The notes under the pieces were generated by a model. It worked only from the letters and a program-made list of their open reading frames with translations. It was not told the DNA's origin and did not search any database. Both the position numbers and the translations under genes were made by a program. DNA of 64,000 nt, taken from NCBI GenBank assembly GCA_019914945.1, contig CM034099.1, positions 12,909,001 to 12,973,000 of the forward strand. Reading direction: 5' to 3'. Positions 19,649 to 29,753 of this stretch are shown here, in pieces; position 1 is the first letter of the stretch, and the number at the start of each line of letters is the position of its first letter. The DNA is from Typha latifolia (taxonomy: Eukaryota > Streptophyta > Magnoliopsida > Poales > Typhaceae).

Positions 19649-21540
19649 TGATGACAACCAGAGCCATGGCTGCACGACGAGATGAGGAAGATGAGATTTC
19701 CCTAATAGAGGGGGAAATGGTTGCGGGGACTTCTACCCGCGGAACCGTCTGACCAAATCTGAATACGAAAGAGCCTAGCATTCAAGCCATGTTTGGGCAT
19801 CTTTCCGAATAGATGGCCATCAATAATCAGATGATGATGGAGATGATGCAGGAAATACGGGCGTGGTCGAAACCTTTTTCAACAAGCATGGCAATCGCAA
19901 GGCAGCATGGGGAGCCCTCCGCAGCATACCCAACATCCTTCACGGCCTCCCCGTTCCTCAAAAAAGTAGGAGTTCAGCTATACATCAAGATCGAGCTTCT
20001 ACACCCCGACCCATGGTCAGCCACAACGAATACCCATCGGCTAAAATGGAATCCTCAACCCTCGTAGCAGCCCTCGGAACCTCCATATCTTCCCACGCAC
20101 CGGAGACCTCGCTGATAAACCGTGAAAGGCTGACCGCACCCTTCCCTATCCCTGTAGAAATGCCGAAGAGTCCAGCTTCAAGGTAGTAGTTTCCTTCGAC
20201 AAGCTCGACAGTTGGAAAGGTTCTTTCGACGTTAGAATGGAGTACTTCAACGAGTTGACAACCGTGTGAACCACTGTTGAATGGAGGAAGACCACGCATG
20301 GTCGCTGAATATCCCTCATCAGTGGTGAGGGAGGTGATCTAGAACCGCAAGTTCCAGCACTTGGGCCACCTTACACCACCTCCCTTTGCAACCATGGCGA
20401 GTTGGCAACTAGGAAGAAATCACGTATGGCCTCCAACGACCATCCACCATTCTCCTCAATCAATCGACAGTCAACCGCGATAGCGTCATCACCAACGATG
20501 ACATCGCAGCTCCCCGCCGAGCTACAACTCAAAGGAGAAGGCTGCAATCTTCCACCCACGATAGCACTGGCCGATGACGGCCCCGTAAAGACCTCGTGGG
20601 CCGCTGCTTTTCTCACTTGGACAGCTGAAAGCTTCTTGCCGTGGCTGCAACTAAACAAAGAAGAAGGAGATGAAGATTTTGTTTTTGTCAAACTCAGCCT
20701 TCCAAAGCAGTCGACCACCGCCACCCCAAGAGAGACCTCATCGGCAGCTATACATATTCCAGATGGCCGAAGGCTCCTTGCCGTGGCTGCGATGGGATAG
20801 AGAATAAGGAGATAAAGATTTCATTTTTTGGGCCAACTTCGGCCTTCCATTGCCGCCGACTACCGGCACACCATCAGGAACCCTGCCAAAGCAACTACCG
20901 GAGGTGCTCAGCCATGGCTGCCACATGCCGAGGCAACTCCTATGACAATGGCTGATGGAGAGGGAATTATGAGCGAAATATTAGGGATTTCAATTTTTTT
21001 TGAAATCCCTAAGTGGTTGGAATTTCAAGATGGCTACATGGTTGGGCTTGACCAGGTTGAATTGCTAGACATGAGCTAGGTTGGACCTAAGAACCAAAGG
21101 GGACAAGTCAAGTGTGAGTCATCTCTGGACTTGAGAACTCAATTAAGTCAAATAAGGGACCTGATTAGAAACCCTCGACTTGACTTACGTCGAGTTTGCT
21201 TATACTAGGACACATTTGACTTGGATCCTAATCCATGGAGTGGGCAGAATGATTATGAGCACAACCAATAGTCAGTTTGGCTAGTTGAACCTAACTCGAG
21301 TCACTAGGTGGACCTAATCAGGATTCGCCAACTACATCTAACTTGACCTCCTAAGCGCAATCGGATGCACCAGATTTCTATAGCTGAATTGACATTGAGT
21401 CAATTGGTTCGACGACCCGAGACCAAGTCGACTTAATGTAGATGGACCCGAATCCCACCTTGGGCTAGTAGGAATACAAGTATCCAAGCTCGACTGAGGA
21501 TGACCCACCGAACATAGCAAGTTTGACTCAAGTTACCTTA
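19649..21540 (+). pseudogene. Element G gag N-terminus fused to a captured segment of unknown origin
   Basis: Starts MMTTRAMAARRDEEDEIS, a Fam1 gag start, with stops replacing Arg and Gln, and runs to MAINNQMMMEMMQEIRAW near 19862, where similarity to Fam1 gag ends. The following 1.7 kb is not gypsy-like. It includes an open stretch 20402-20800 with TSQLPAELQLKGEGCNLPP and an imperfect internal repeat: FLPWLQLNKEEGDEDFVFVK with STTATPRETS (about 20634-20737), then a second LPWL...FIFWANFGLP...GTPSGT-type copy (about 20774-20885). It continues with EIPKWLEFQDGYMVGLDQVE and IAELTLSQLVRRPETKST before the polypurine tract. Element C carries the same segment better preserved. I recognise no known domain. 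Confidence 0.75.
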
Positions 21541-21569
21541 AGGACAAGGTGTATGGAAGCATGGTGAAT
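21541..21569 (+). promoter_or_regulatory. Polypurine tract of element G
   Basis: AGGACAAGGTGTATGGAAGC then ATGGTGAAT, abutting LTR1 at 21570. Confidence 0.65.
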
Positions 21570-22278
21570 TGATACGATTCAGACTTCACTAATGATGTCT
21601 CGAGCATGGATACACTTTAGGGGTGTCTTTTATTATTGTTTTAGTTTTTATTTTGTAGAAAAATAAGTTTTCTGTATATCGCGTTCAAACATGGATGGAG
21701 TGTGTTCGAACGCGCTTGTTAACGCCTACATCAAGTTCGCAAAAACAGAGAACATAAAATGTGCATTCGAACGCGATCGGGTGTTCGAACGCCGCGTTCA
21801 AATGCGATCGGGCACGTTTGAACGTGCTTGTGAATGCCTACATTAGGTTCGCAAATACAGAGAACGCAAAATGTGCGTTCGACCGGAATTGGTGAAAATC
21901 TACTGTTTTAGGGTTAATAATTGCCATTTTTGAATTGTTTGGTTAGCCTGTAAAGGTGTGGATGGCAACCATGGAATCATTATTGAATGAATTGAGTTTT
22001 GGCCTTGTCTCCTTCATTTTCTCCTCCACGTTCTTCCAATCTATCAATCACTTGCCCTAACCCCTACCATCACCATAACTCTTCCACCTCCACGTATTCG
22101 CTAGTGACACCCCATTACCGCTGGTCCATCACCCTCCATCATCACCTAGGATCTCGTGCCTTAATCCATGGATCCAAAGACATGTTAGATCCTTTCTAAA
22201 TCTAAAAATTGGGATAGATCGAGCCTTGGCCTAAAGGGGAGATTGTATCAAGTTGGTATCAGAGCAGATATCGTATCA
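21570..22278 (+). repeat. LTR1, 3' LTR of element G, internally deleted
   Basis: TGATACGATTCAGACTTCAC to ATCGTATCA, 709 bp against 996 bp for its partner. The loss includes part of the leader after about 22015 and part of the region near 22190. The duplicated LTR end (22250 and 22278) is retained. Confidence 0.88.
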
Positions 22279-22283
22279 AGCAG

Positions 22284-23305
22284 CCTTCACTTCGGCTTGA
22301 ATGTCCCGCCTAAGGCCACTAATGAATGTGCTCTTGAGTTGGGAATCCGACTAGCCCCGAACTCAATTGCTAACACGCTCGAACTCCTCTTGATATGCTC
22401 TCATCGTAGTTCTTTGAGTTAACTTGGTAAGAGCAGCCCAGAAATACTCATAACTGGAGGGTCCAAATCAGACACAAATAGCATTAGTGAACTCCTCCCA
22501 CGCTCAATAAGGTTCAGCTCGATTCGTAGCCTAGTACCATCGGATGGCGGTGTCTTCGAGATGGAAAGATGCCAACAACACCTTTTGCGCATTAGGTGTT
22601 CTTTGGTACTCGAAGAATCGCTCTGCTTGATAAACCCAATCGAGTGGGTCTTCTTCATTGAAGTGTGGGAAGTTGAGGTGAACAGTATTTGCACGGATGC
22701 CTCATTCTTCTTCTTCATGTTGGTTGGGCCTTCTTTCCCCTCGTTGAATTCAGCATCCCTAGGATGGTGTCATGGGGTCGCTGGTTCTTCGTAATCTACC
22801 CACTCATCATCGTCATCGTGGAGTGGTGGATCTGATGCTCAATCGTGGTGAAAAACCAACGAGTGTACGTCGTAGTGAAAAATCGGCAGTGGTACATTGT
22901 GCCTTTTGGCTAGCGTGGGCAGCAAGGGAAACCTGGCATGACCACCATGGGGTCTTCATGATCTTCCTCTCGCCTGGTACGGAAAGGTGGAGGCAGTGTC
23001 CCTTGGCGAAAATATGGCTCCGTTGGTGGTGCAGCCCGGGCTCGAGTGGGGAACTCAGTCGTCGCCATACCCCTTGGTGCGCCTAAGAGGACTTGAGTCA
23101 TGGCTTCCATTAATGTTTGTATGGCTCGTTGTGTCTCCATCATATCTGCAAACATCTTGATCAAATTTGAGTTGACCGTAGAAGTCATTGGAAACGTTCT
23201 GATCGGGGAGTTAGGGTTGGCCTCTGATCTGATAATCTTTGTGGCTTCCCCCTCAGCGGAGGTGCCTTTATTGGGTCTTGATGCCATCGATCTAGTTGTT
23301 TGCAT
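22284..23305 (-). pseudogene. Element P gag, N-terminal part
   Basis: The gag start is ATG at 23305 (MQTTRSMASRPNKGTSAEGE), followed by MFADMMETQRAIQTLMEAMT, then a frameshifted central gag domain. Around 22420-22720 the minus strand encodes gag motifs corresponding to the helical core (VHLNFPHFNEEDPLDWVYQA, FFEYQRTPNAQKVLLASFHL). It then runs to SDSQLKSTFISGLRRDIQAE at the G insertion. Fam3 differs from Fam1 and Fam2 in sequence but keeps the same order. Confidence 0.72.
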
Positions 23306-23323
23306 GGTGGCTGAGGAACGGTG

Positions 23324-23335
23324 GCTCTGAGACCA
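23324..23335 (-). promoter_or_regulatory. Primer-binding site of element P
   Basis: Plus strand GCTCTGAGACCA (element sense TGGTCTCAGAGC), one base from the iMet site; it lies seven bases inside a probable LTR end at 23343. Confidence 0.65.
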
Positions 23336-23342
23336 CTTATTA

Positions 23343-24092
23343 TGAACCGTGCGTCTGCTACCCGATCAAGGTCAAATGTAGGAAGGAAGCTCGCGTAGTC
23401 GGAGGAAAATAATCACCAAATATTCTACCATAGATAGAAAATTACAAAACTAGGGGTGGTCGATCTATAACTTCCTAATATATGTTTTTTGGTATTTATG
23501 TCCTTTGTAGATTCTAAATATAATTGTGATGAAAATACACAAAAGTGGGGGTGATGGTGAGGGTGACGGGTGATGGTGATGATGGGAAGAGGGATGATGA
23601 TGTGAACCAGGTCAGATCGGATCACATCAAGGGAAGATTGGGCTCAATGGATTAATGGATTGAGTCTAGTTATCTTATCTTCTTATTTACTTTAATTAGA
23701 GTCTTCTTAAGTTAGAAATTGTTGGTTAACTAATTCAACTCTACGCAGTTTTGGAAAATTATAAGATGGATATTCCATAAATGACCAAATATCATGAAAT
23801 CACTTGTAGAAGATTGATGACGTCCTGATCTACAACTTCCGTAATCAAGATTTCTCTAGATTCGGACTCTAATTTGTGGGAGAATGAAGAATCATTCTGA
23901 GAAGGAAAAGGAAGGCTAATTTAGCTAAGTCATATATTATCTCTAGGTCATGTTTATCTCTTATTTAAGTATTTAAGGCAAGTCTAATTAAGCCAATAAT
24001 CCATTAAGGCAAGTTTAATTAAGTCATGTAAGCCTCTAAGGCAAGTCCTAGTTCGAGTCATATAAGGCAAGCCTCTAAGGCAAGTTTAATTA
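23343..24092 (-). repeat. Probable LTR of element P (LTR3), partial
   Basis: Plus strand starts TGAACCGTGCG next to the primer site. The section 23405-23600 resembles the end of LTR2 in reverse orientation (AAATATTC, AAAATTAC, ACTTCCTAAT, GGTGATGGTG). The rest is AT-rich and not matched elsewhere in the window. The far boundary is set only by the start of Fam2 gag at 24093. 23965-24090 contains about four direct copies of AAGGCAAGTTTAATTAAG-like sequence. Confidence 0.5.
23965..24090. repeat. Short direct repeats, AAGGCAAG-TTTAATTAAG type
   Basis: Repeated units AAGGCAAGTCTAATTAAGCC, AAGGCAAGTTTAATTAAGTC, CTCTAAGGCAAGTCC and CTCTAAGGCAAGTTTAATTA. Irregular spacing of 20-40 bp; looks like local slippage near a breakpoint. 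Confidence 0.6.
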
Positions 24093-26303
24093 ATTGGGGC
24101 AACCGAGACGGGCGGTTTGCACCTAGAACGTTGATTTGAAATTCTGTGGTTTCAAAAATAACGGCTACGACTACTAGACCACAACCACATTTGAGACCTT
24201 CTTTCGATGTTAGAGGGGGCACAAGACCCCCCGTTCAAACTCTCACACCTGCCAAGGTGGAGGAGCGAAGAGCGAAGGGCCTTTGCTTTCAATGTGATGA
24301 GCGTTTCACCCCCGGTCATTAGTGTTCTAAACTGATCGGGAGCGTGATGCTTATCGATGGTCCAGAGGAGGATGATGAGATAGTTGATGATGGAGAGTGT
24401 CCAGAGGAGACCCATGAGGAGACTATGGAGGAGGGCGTGGAGGACGATATCCAAGCTGAAATATTGATGCATGCATATTTAGGTACTTCCGCGCCGAGGA
24501 CGTTACGAGTAGACAGACTCGATAGAAAGCATTGTGTGCACATTTGGGGAGTACACAACTTTCTAGACGAGAGGCTAGTGAGGAGATTGGGTTTGGATGC
24601 TGAACCGACTACGGGGTTTGATGTTGCTATTGTAGATGGCACGAAGCTTAGGGCAGAGAGCTTATGTCGTCGAGTCGGTATACGGGTGCAAGGACACGAC
24701 ATCATTGTGGACTTGTATCCGTTGGCGGTATAAGGAACGAACATTATCCTTGGTACTCAGTGGTTACAAAGTTTGGGACTCGTCACATTTGATTTTTGAA
24801 GCATGTGGATGAAATATAAACAAGGAAACAAAGATGTGCGGCTTGATGGTGTTCAGACTTTAACCGATTCCTACGATGCAGCCTATGGTGGGGCTGCTTG
24901 GTGCGTATGATTTGGCCAATCTTCTTCAGTTAGGACCAGTAGGAGATGAGCCTCAAATGAGTTCAGGTACTATCATTGAATTGTCTAATCTATTAGATAA
25001 ATTTTCTAAACTGTTTGAGGAGCCGCAGGAGTTGCCATCGAGGAGAGCGGCGGACCATCGCATAGAGATTGTACCCAGGGCTACACCGGCGAACGTGAGG
25101 CCATATCGGTATCCACATGTGCAAAAAGGTGTTATCCCAAAGATGGTAGCCGAGATGTTGGAGCAAGGGCTTATACAACCAAGTTATAGCTCATACTCAT
25201 TCCCCATGCTTTTGGTGCGAAAAAAAGATGAGACATGTATGACTGCTTGGCCTATTCCTACTACTACCATCAGATTGAGAGGATTTTTGGGGCTGATTGG
25301 TTATTATCGTCGATTCATCGCCGGATATGGCAAGATCGCTGCTCCTCTCACTTCTTTGTTGAAGGACTCTTTTAGATGGACGGATGAAGCCACTTTAGCC
25401 TTTAAAAAATTAAAAACAACAATGACGACGGCACCCGTTCTAGCACTACCAGACTTCACCAAAGAATTCATTGTTGAGTGTAATGAATCGGATGTTGGCA
25501 TTGGAGCAGTACCAATGCAAGAATGACATCCTATTGCCTATCTTAGCAAAGCTTTATCGCAAAAATATCAGCAATTATCGACTTATAAGAGAGAGATGTT
25601 GGCAATTCTACATGCGGTGTCAAAGTGGAGGCCTTATTTGATTGATAGACGATTCATTATCCGAACCGATCAAAGGAGCCTTCCATATTTTATGGGACAG
25701 CGCATACACACTCCGCCATAGTAGTGATGGGTCACAAAATTGCTGGGGTATGATTATGAAATTCAATACAATAAGGGAACGGAAAATAGAGCGGTGGATG
25801 CACTATCGCGCCAACTCGATACCGCCGAGCTTGCAGCCAATTCATCTCCTACATTTCTCTTCCTTGGTGACCTGAGATATGCATGTACATCTGAACTAGA
25901 TATTTTGAGATTGTTGCAGGAAGTGATGGACGATCCGGAGCGCCATTCCGAGTTGGAGAATCGAGGCAGTTTGCTGCTGGCCCGCGGATGCATTTAGGTG
26001 TTGGAGCGTATTGGTCTAGTTGCATATCGTTTGGAGCTGCCGAAGGGGTCGAGAGTGCACCCTGTCTTTCATGTTTTATTATTGAAAGAGCGCATTGGAG
26101 ATCATGAGATTATTGGATTGGTTCTACCGGAGCCATTTGAGGAGATAGAGATCATAGAGCCAGTTCGAGTACTTGCTAGACGCCGACGATGATACAAATT
26201 GGAGATGGAGATTCTAGTTAAGTGGCTTGGCAAGCCATCTGATGAGGCGACATGGGAGTTGGAGACTGATTTCTTGGAGAGTTTTCCTGACTTTTCACTA
26301 TGA
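24093..26303 (+). pseudogene. Element Q gag-pol remnant
   Basis: Gag tail NWGNRDGRFAPRT; knuckle CFQCDERFTPGH with the last Cys region broken by a stop; protease 24344-24733 with its catalytic segment replaced (HCVHIWGVHNFLDE, where HILIDSGSTHNFLDE is found in J). The RT leader IEIVPRATPANVRPYRYPHV is then cut: after LLVRKKDE the text goes straight to TCMTAWPIPTTTIRLRGFLG, so the RT catalytic core is absent. RNase H FIVECNESDVGIGAVPMQE to GTENRAVDALSRQLD is followed by a second deletion after LLLARGCI that removes almost all of integrase. It resumes at VLERIGLVAYRLELPKGSRV and ends with the chromodomain-like LEMEILVKWLGKPSDEATWE and FPDFSL-stop. Confidence 0.86.
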
Positions 26304-26307
26304 GGGC

Positions 26308-26329
26308 AAGGTGGGGGAAGCATGGTGGG
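26308..26329 (+). promoter_or_regulatory. Polypurine tract of element Q
   Basis: AAGGTGGGGGAAGCATGGTG then GG before LTR2 at 26331. Confidence 0.78.
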
Positions 26330-26330
26330 C

Positions 26331-27154
26331 TGATACACTTAATTAGGATCTTTTCTTATTGCATTAGGTGTTTATTTTCATTAAAATAAAATTACTATCG
26401 CTTTCGAATGTAGGTGTAGTCGCGTTCGAACGCTTGTGAACATCTTGTGAACACTTGTCAATGCTTGTCAATGCCTTGTGAACGTTTGTTAACGTCTTGT
26501 GAACGCCTTGTGAACACTCGCGTTTGTGAACGCCTTGCGAATGCATTTGTGAACGTCCGCGTTCGAACGACTTGTGAATGCCTGTGTTGCGTTCGCAAAT
26601 CCAGAGAAGGGGTTTTTTGAGTGCGTTCGAACACGATCGGGCGCGTTCGATGGGAATCCTGTAGAATTAGGGTTTATATTGTTTTAGGACTTGTTGGCTA
26701 GCCTCTATAAATATGTGGATGGCAACCAACTTCATATTGGAATTGGATTCTTAATTTCTCCTCGCTTCTAATCTTTATCGTCTGCCGAATCACCCCTCTT
26801 CTTTGGGATCTCGACCACTTCGTTCCCTTTGTCTACTTTTCTTAATCACTTCCACAATCCACCCTCATCTGCATACCCATCCATAACCCTAACATCCACT
26901 CCACCCGTCACCACCAGCATCACCCACGTTATTTCATATTTTCATCCCTGCTACAGTTCGAATATGTAATGTGCGTAAATATGAAAGTTGTACATTAGGA
27001 AGTTGCAGATCCAACCCAATTGATTTCGTAATTTTCTGACTACCGGAGAATATCACACGAATATTTTTGTTTGATTGCACGGACTGATTTCTATAATAAA
27101 TTTAGATCTTGAAGGAATCTTAGCGTAGCCTATCTTTGGTTTTAGATCTTATCA
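26331..27154 (+). repeat. LTR2 of element Q
   Basis: TGATACACTTAATTAGGATC to GATCTTATCA, 824 bp. TATA box TATAAATA at 26706-26713. Its palindrome block is expanded by a simple repeat (26429-26585). Confidence 0.88.
26429..26585 (+). repeat. Expanded CTTGTGAACG repeat inside LTR2
   Basis: About ten irregular copies of a 10-12 bp unit related to CCTTGTGAACG (for example at 26472, 26492, 26502 and 26526). Other LTR2 copies have one or two. Includes GCGTTCGAACGAC near 26560; a perfect GCGTTCGAACGC lies just before it at 26422-26433. Confidence 0.75.
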
Positions 27155-27157
27155 AAT

Positions 27158-27169
27158 TGGTATCAGAGC
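27158..27169 (+). promoter_or_regulatory. Primer-binding site after element Q LTR
   Basis: TGGTATCAGAGC three bases after the LTR; internal sequence stops at once and LTR1 sequence begins. Confidence 0.85.
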
Positions 27170-27834
27170 CTTTCATCCCCCTTTTTCAAATCTCTCTACC
27201 CTTGCCCTAACCCTTTTCATCATCCATAATTATTCCACCACCACCTTACTCATTGGTGCCACCCCATTACCGCTAGCCTACCACCTCCATAGTCCACCTA
27301 GGATCTCATGCCTCCATCCACGGATCCATAGAACGAACTCCCTAATATTCTCCTGCATATCTAATGATATCGCTAGATCTTTCGGTCCAATTTTCCTAAA
27401 ATTAGATTCGTTGGAAAACTCTTTTCCAGGTCTACAACATATCAAAATTTTACATTGATCCAACGGCTATAACTTCTGGAATCCTCTTCCAAAATTCCAT
27501 GCTATATCCTGTCCAGATCTGAAAACGGGATAGACCAAACCTTAGCCTAAGGGAAGATCGTACCAAGAGTGGTATCAAACCCACCGTTTCTCAGACACGC
27601 TCTTTCTATGATGACAACTAGAGCCATGGCTGCACAGCAAAATGAGAAGGATAAGATCTTCCCAATAAAGGAGGGGGAAACGGCTGTAAGCACTTCCACC
27701 CACAGAAACCGCCTGACCAAATTTGAGTACGGAAGTGCCTAGTTTTCAAGCCTTGATTGAATCTCTTTCCGAACAGATGGCCATCAATAATCAGATGATG
27801 ATGAAAATGATGCGGGAAATATAGGCGACAAGAG
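27170..27834 (+). mobile_element. Element R: Fam1 LTR1 end and gag start
   Basis: Second half of LTR1 (about 27175-27576, ending GAAGATCGTACCA), a degenerate primer site TGGTATCAAACC (27571-27582 region), and the gag start MMTTRAMAAQQNEKDKIF at 27609. It runs to the conserved MAINNQMMM-like region in shifted frames and ends GGCGACAAGAG at 27834, where LTR2 starts. The last bases AAGAG equal the bases after element B's 3' LTR at 12548-12552, and the two flanks join into normal Fam1 gag (ATREAM). Confidence 0.8.
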
Positions 27835-28306
27835 TGATACATTTAGTTAGGGTCTTTTCTTATTGCATTAGTTGTTTATTTTTATTAAAATAAAATTCCT
27901 ATAGGTCACATTCGAACACGGAAGGGGTCGCATTCGAATGCCCTTCCGAATGCCTACATCAAGTTCGCAAAAATAGAGAATGCAAAATGTGCGTTCGAAC
28001 GTAATCGGGCGCGTTCAAATGCCTGCATCGTGTTCGCACATACAAACAATAACTTTTGTGCATTTGAACGCGATCGAGCACGTTCGAACGCGATCGGTGG
28101 GATTCAACTAGGATTACGGTTAGTTATTGTTATTACGGCTTCTTGGCTAGCCTCTATAAATGTGTGGATGGTAGCCAAAATTATTATGCTATTGGAATAT
28201 TAATTTTTTGCCTCTCTATCTTCTCTCTACCCTAATCTCCCACCTCCCTCTTCACCAACCTACCACCTCTACCGTTGGTAATATCTCTCCTAACTTCTAA
28301 TCTTCT
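27835..28306 (+). repeat. LTR2 start, truncated
   Basis: TGATACATTTAGTTAGGGTC through the GTTCGAACG block, TATA CTATAAATG near 28154 and the pyrimidine leader to TCTAATCTTCT. Closest in the window to the 3' LTR of element B. Truncated where a reversed LTR2 begins. Confidence 0.8.
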
Positions 28307-28307
28307 T

Positions 28308-28958
28308 GATAAGTTCTACGCTACCAAAAGATATGCTTCGAAACAATTCCCTTAAGATTGGAATTTATTGCAGAAAGCAGTCCACACAACGGTGGATAAA
28401 TATTCGTCAAATATCCTCTAGTAGTCTGAAAATTACTAAACCGAAGGGATTTGATTCGTAACTTCCTGATACAACTTTCGTATTTACGCCCTTTGCATAT
28501 TCGGACTAACACTGGGACGAAAACATAGAAAAACATGGGTGATGGTGGTGGTGATGGGTGGAGTGGATGTTAGGGTAATGGATGGGTATTGAGATGAAGG
28601 TGGATGGTGGATGTGATTAAGGGATATATACGAAGGGAACGAAGTGATCGAGATCCTAAAGAAGAGGGGTGACTCGATAGTCGAAGGAGAATAGAAGTTA
28701 GGAGAAACCTTGCCAAGGTAGAGGTGGAAGGATGGTGAAGAGGGAGGAGGGAGATTTGGTTAGAGAGATGATAGAGAGGCAAGAAATCAATAATCCAATA
28801 GCCTAATGAAGTTGGCTGCCATCCACATATTTATAGAGCCTAGCCAACACATATTTATAGAGCCTAGCCAACAAGTCCTAAAATAATATGTAACTCTAAT
28901 TCTAGAAGATTCCTGCCGATCGCGTTCGAATGTGCCCAATCGTGTTCGAACGGACAAA
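28308..28958 (-). repeat. LTR2 end in reverse orientation, truncated
   Basis: Begins TGATAAGTTCTACGCT and runs through the U5-like half to the first GTTCGAA units. TATA (minus) lies near 28829. A 30-bp local duplication near 28830-28870 repeats ATATTTATAGAGCCTAGCCA. It ends at an RT fragment. Confidence 0.78.
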
Positions 28959-28960
28959 AG

Positions 28961-29420
28961 ATGTTTGCTCTCAATCCGGTGGTAGTGGTAGGAATAGGCC
29001 AAGCAGTCATACATGCAACCTTTCGAGGATCTGCCGCTACACCATCAGCTGAAATGATGTTGCCTAAATACTCCACCTTTGGTACTCCCCATAGGCAGTT
29101 GGACTTCTTGATCTTCAATTGGTTTTGCTCCAACAAATTCAGCACGTCCTCCAAATACCGCCAATGCTCAATTCAGTCCTGCTATACAACAAAATATCAT
29201 CAAAAAATATCGAGACATAACTTCACAAAAGTGGCCGAAATATATCATTCGTGAGGCCTTGCAAGGTAGCTAGAGCATTGGTGAGACCAAAATGCATTTC
29301 CTGGAACACGTAATGCCCGTCTGGAGTCTGAAATGCAGTTTTCTGCGCATCCGCCGGATGAACTCTAATTTGATGATACCCGGCCCTCAAGTCAAGCTTG
29401 TTAAATATAGTTGTGATCAT
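28961..29420 (-). pseudogene. Fam2 RT core fragment
   Basis: Minus strand: [40 protein letters not shown], then (other frame) SIFFDDILLYS with the catalytic Asp pair, VLNLLEQNQLKIKKSNCLWG, VEYLGNIISADGVAADPRKV and ACMTAWPIPTTTT. It is the RT piece that J, K and Q lack. It is bounded by LTR2 scrap on the left and a TGTAAC-element scrap on the right. Confidence 0.82.
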
Positions 29421-29550
29421 GGATATGTTAGTAGGTTTTATTTGATGATGTAATGATTATATGTGCAAAGGAGAGTATCTATGCGTGACGAGCCCCGCCC
29501 GACTTGTGGGCGTGTGGGCGTGCACGTGCCCGTGCCGGGCGGGGGCATTA
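29421..29550 (+). repeat. Fragment ending like the TGTAAC solo LTR (element H)
   Basis: GTGGGCGTGTGGGCGTGCAC then GTGCCGGGCGGGGGCATTACA, closely matching the last 60 bases of H at 57680-57741 (ends GTTACA there, ATTACA here). The left part (29421-29485) has no match noted. Confidence 0.65.
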
Positions 29551-29753
29551 CACTAAAGGATTCCCGTCGATCGCGTTCGAACGTGCCCGATCGTGTCCAA
29601 ACGCACTCAAAAAGCCCCTTCTCTGGATTTGCAAACGAGACACAAGCGTTCGAACGCGAGCGTTCACAAGGGCGTTCGAACGCGACTCCACCTGCGTTCG
29701 AACACGACCTACAGGAATTTTATTTTGATAAAAATAAATACCTAAGTGTATCA
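29551..29753 (-). repeat. LTR2, 3' LTR of element J, truncated
   Basis: GTTCGAACG block to AAGTGTATCA at 29753, followed by CACCACGCTTCCCCCACCTT (polypurine tract in reverse). The U5 side is lost. Confidence 0.82.

Larger units (their letters stand above)
18611..22278 (+). mobile_element. Element G: non-autonomous Fam1-type LTR element with a captured segment
   Basis: Complete insertion: LTR 18611-19606, primer site 19610-19621, gag N-terminus from 19649, a 1.7-kb non-gypsy segment, polypurine tract, LTR 21570-22278; perfect 5-bp target duplication AGCAG (18606-18610 and 22279-22283). It has no protease, RT, RNase H or integrase. The non-gypsy segment is shared with element C (minus strand). 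G interrupts the Fam3 gag of element P. Confidence 0.92.
17826..24092 (-). mobile_element. Element P: Fam3 gypsy, gag-protease part, split by nested element G
   Basis: Minus-strand remnant of a third gypsy family with its own gag. It consists of protease to gag C-part (17826-18610), a gap filled by G (TSD AGCAG), gag N-part (22284-23305), primer site (23324-23335) and probable LTR (23343 onward). Its pol is missing on the left, where element F gag is joined. Confidence 0.78.
24093..27154 (+). mobile_element. Element Q: 3' part of a Fam2 gypsy element
   Basis: Gag tail to chromodomain with two large internal deletions, polypurine tract and LTR2 at 26331-27154. The LTR is followed by a primer site (27158-27169), so it has a 3'-LTR context on its left and a 5'-LTR context on its right. 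This is expected after exchange between LTRs of tandem copies. Confidence 0.85.
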
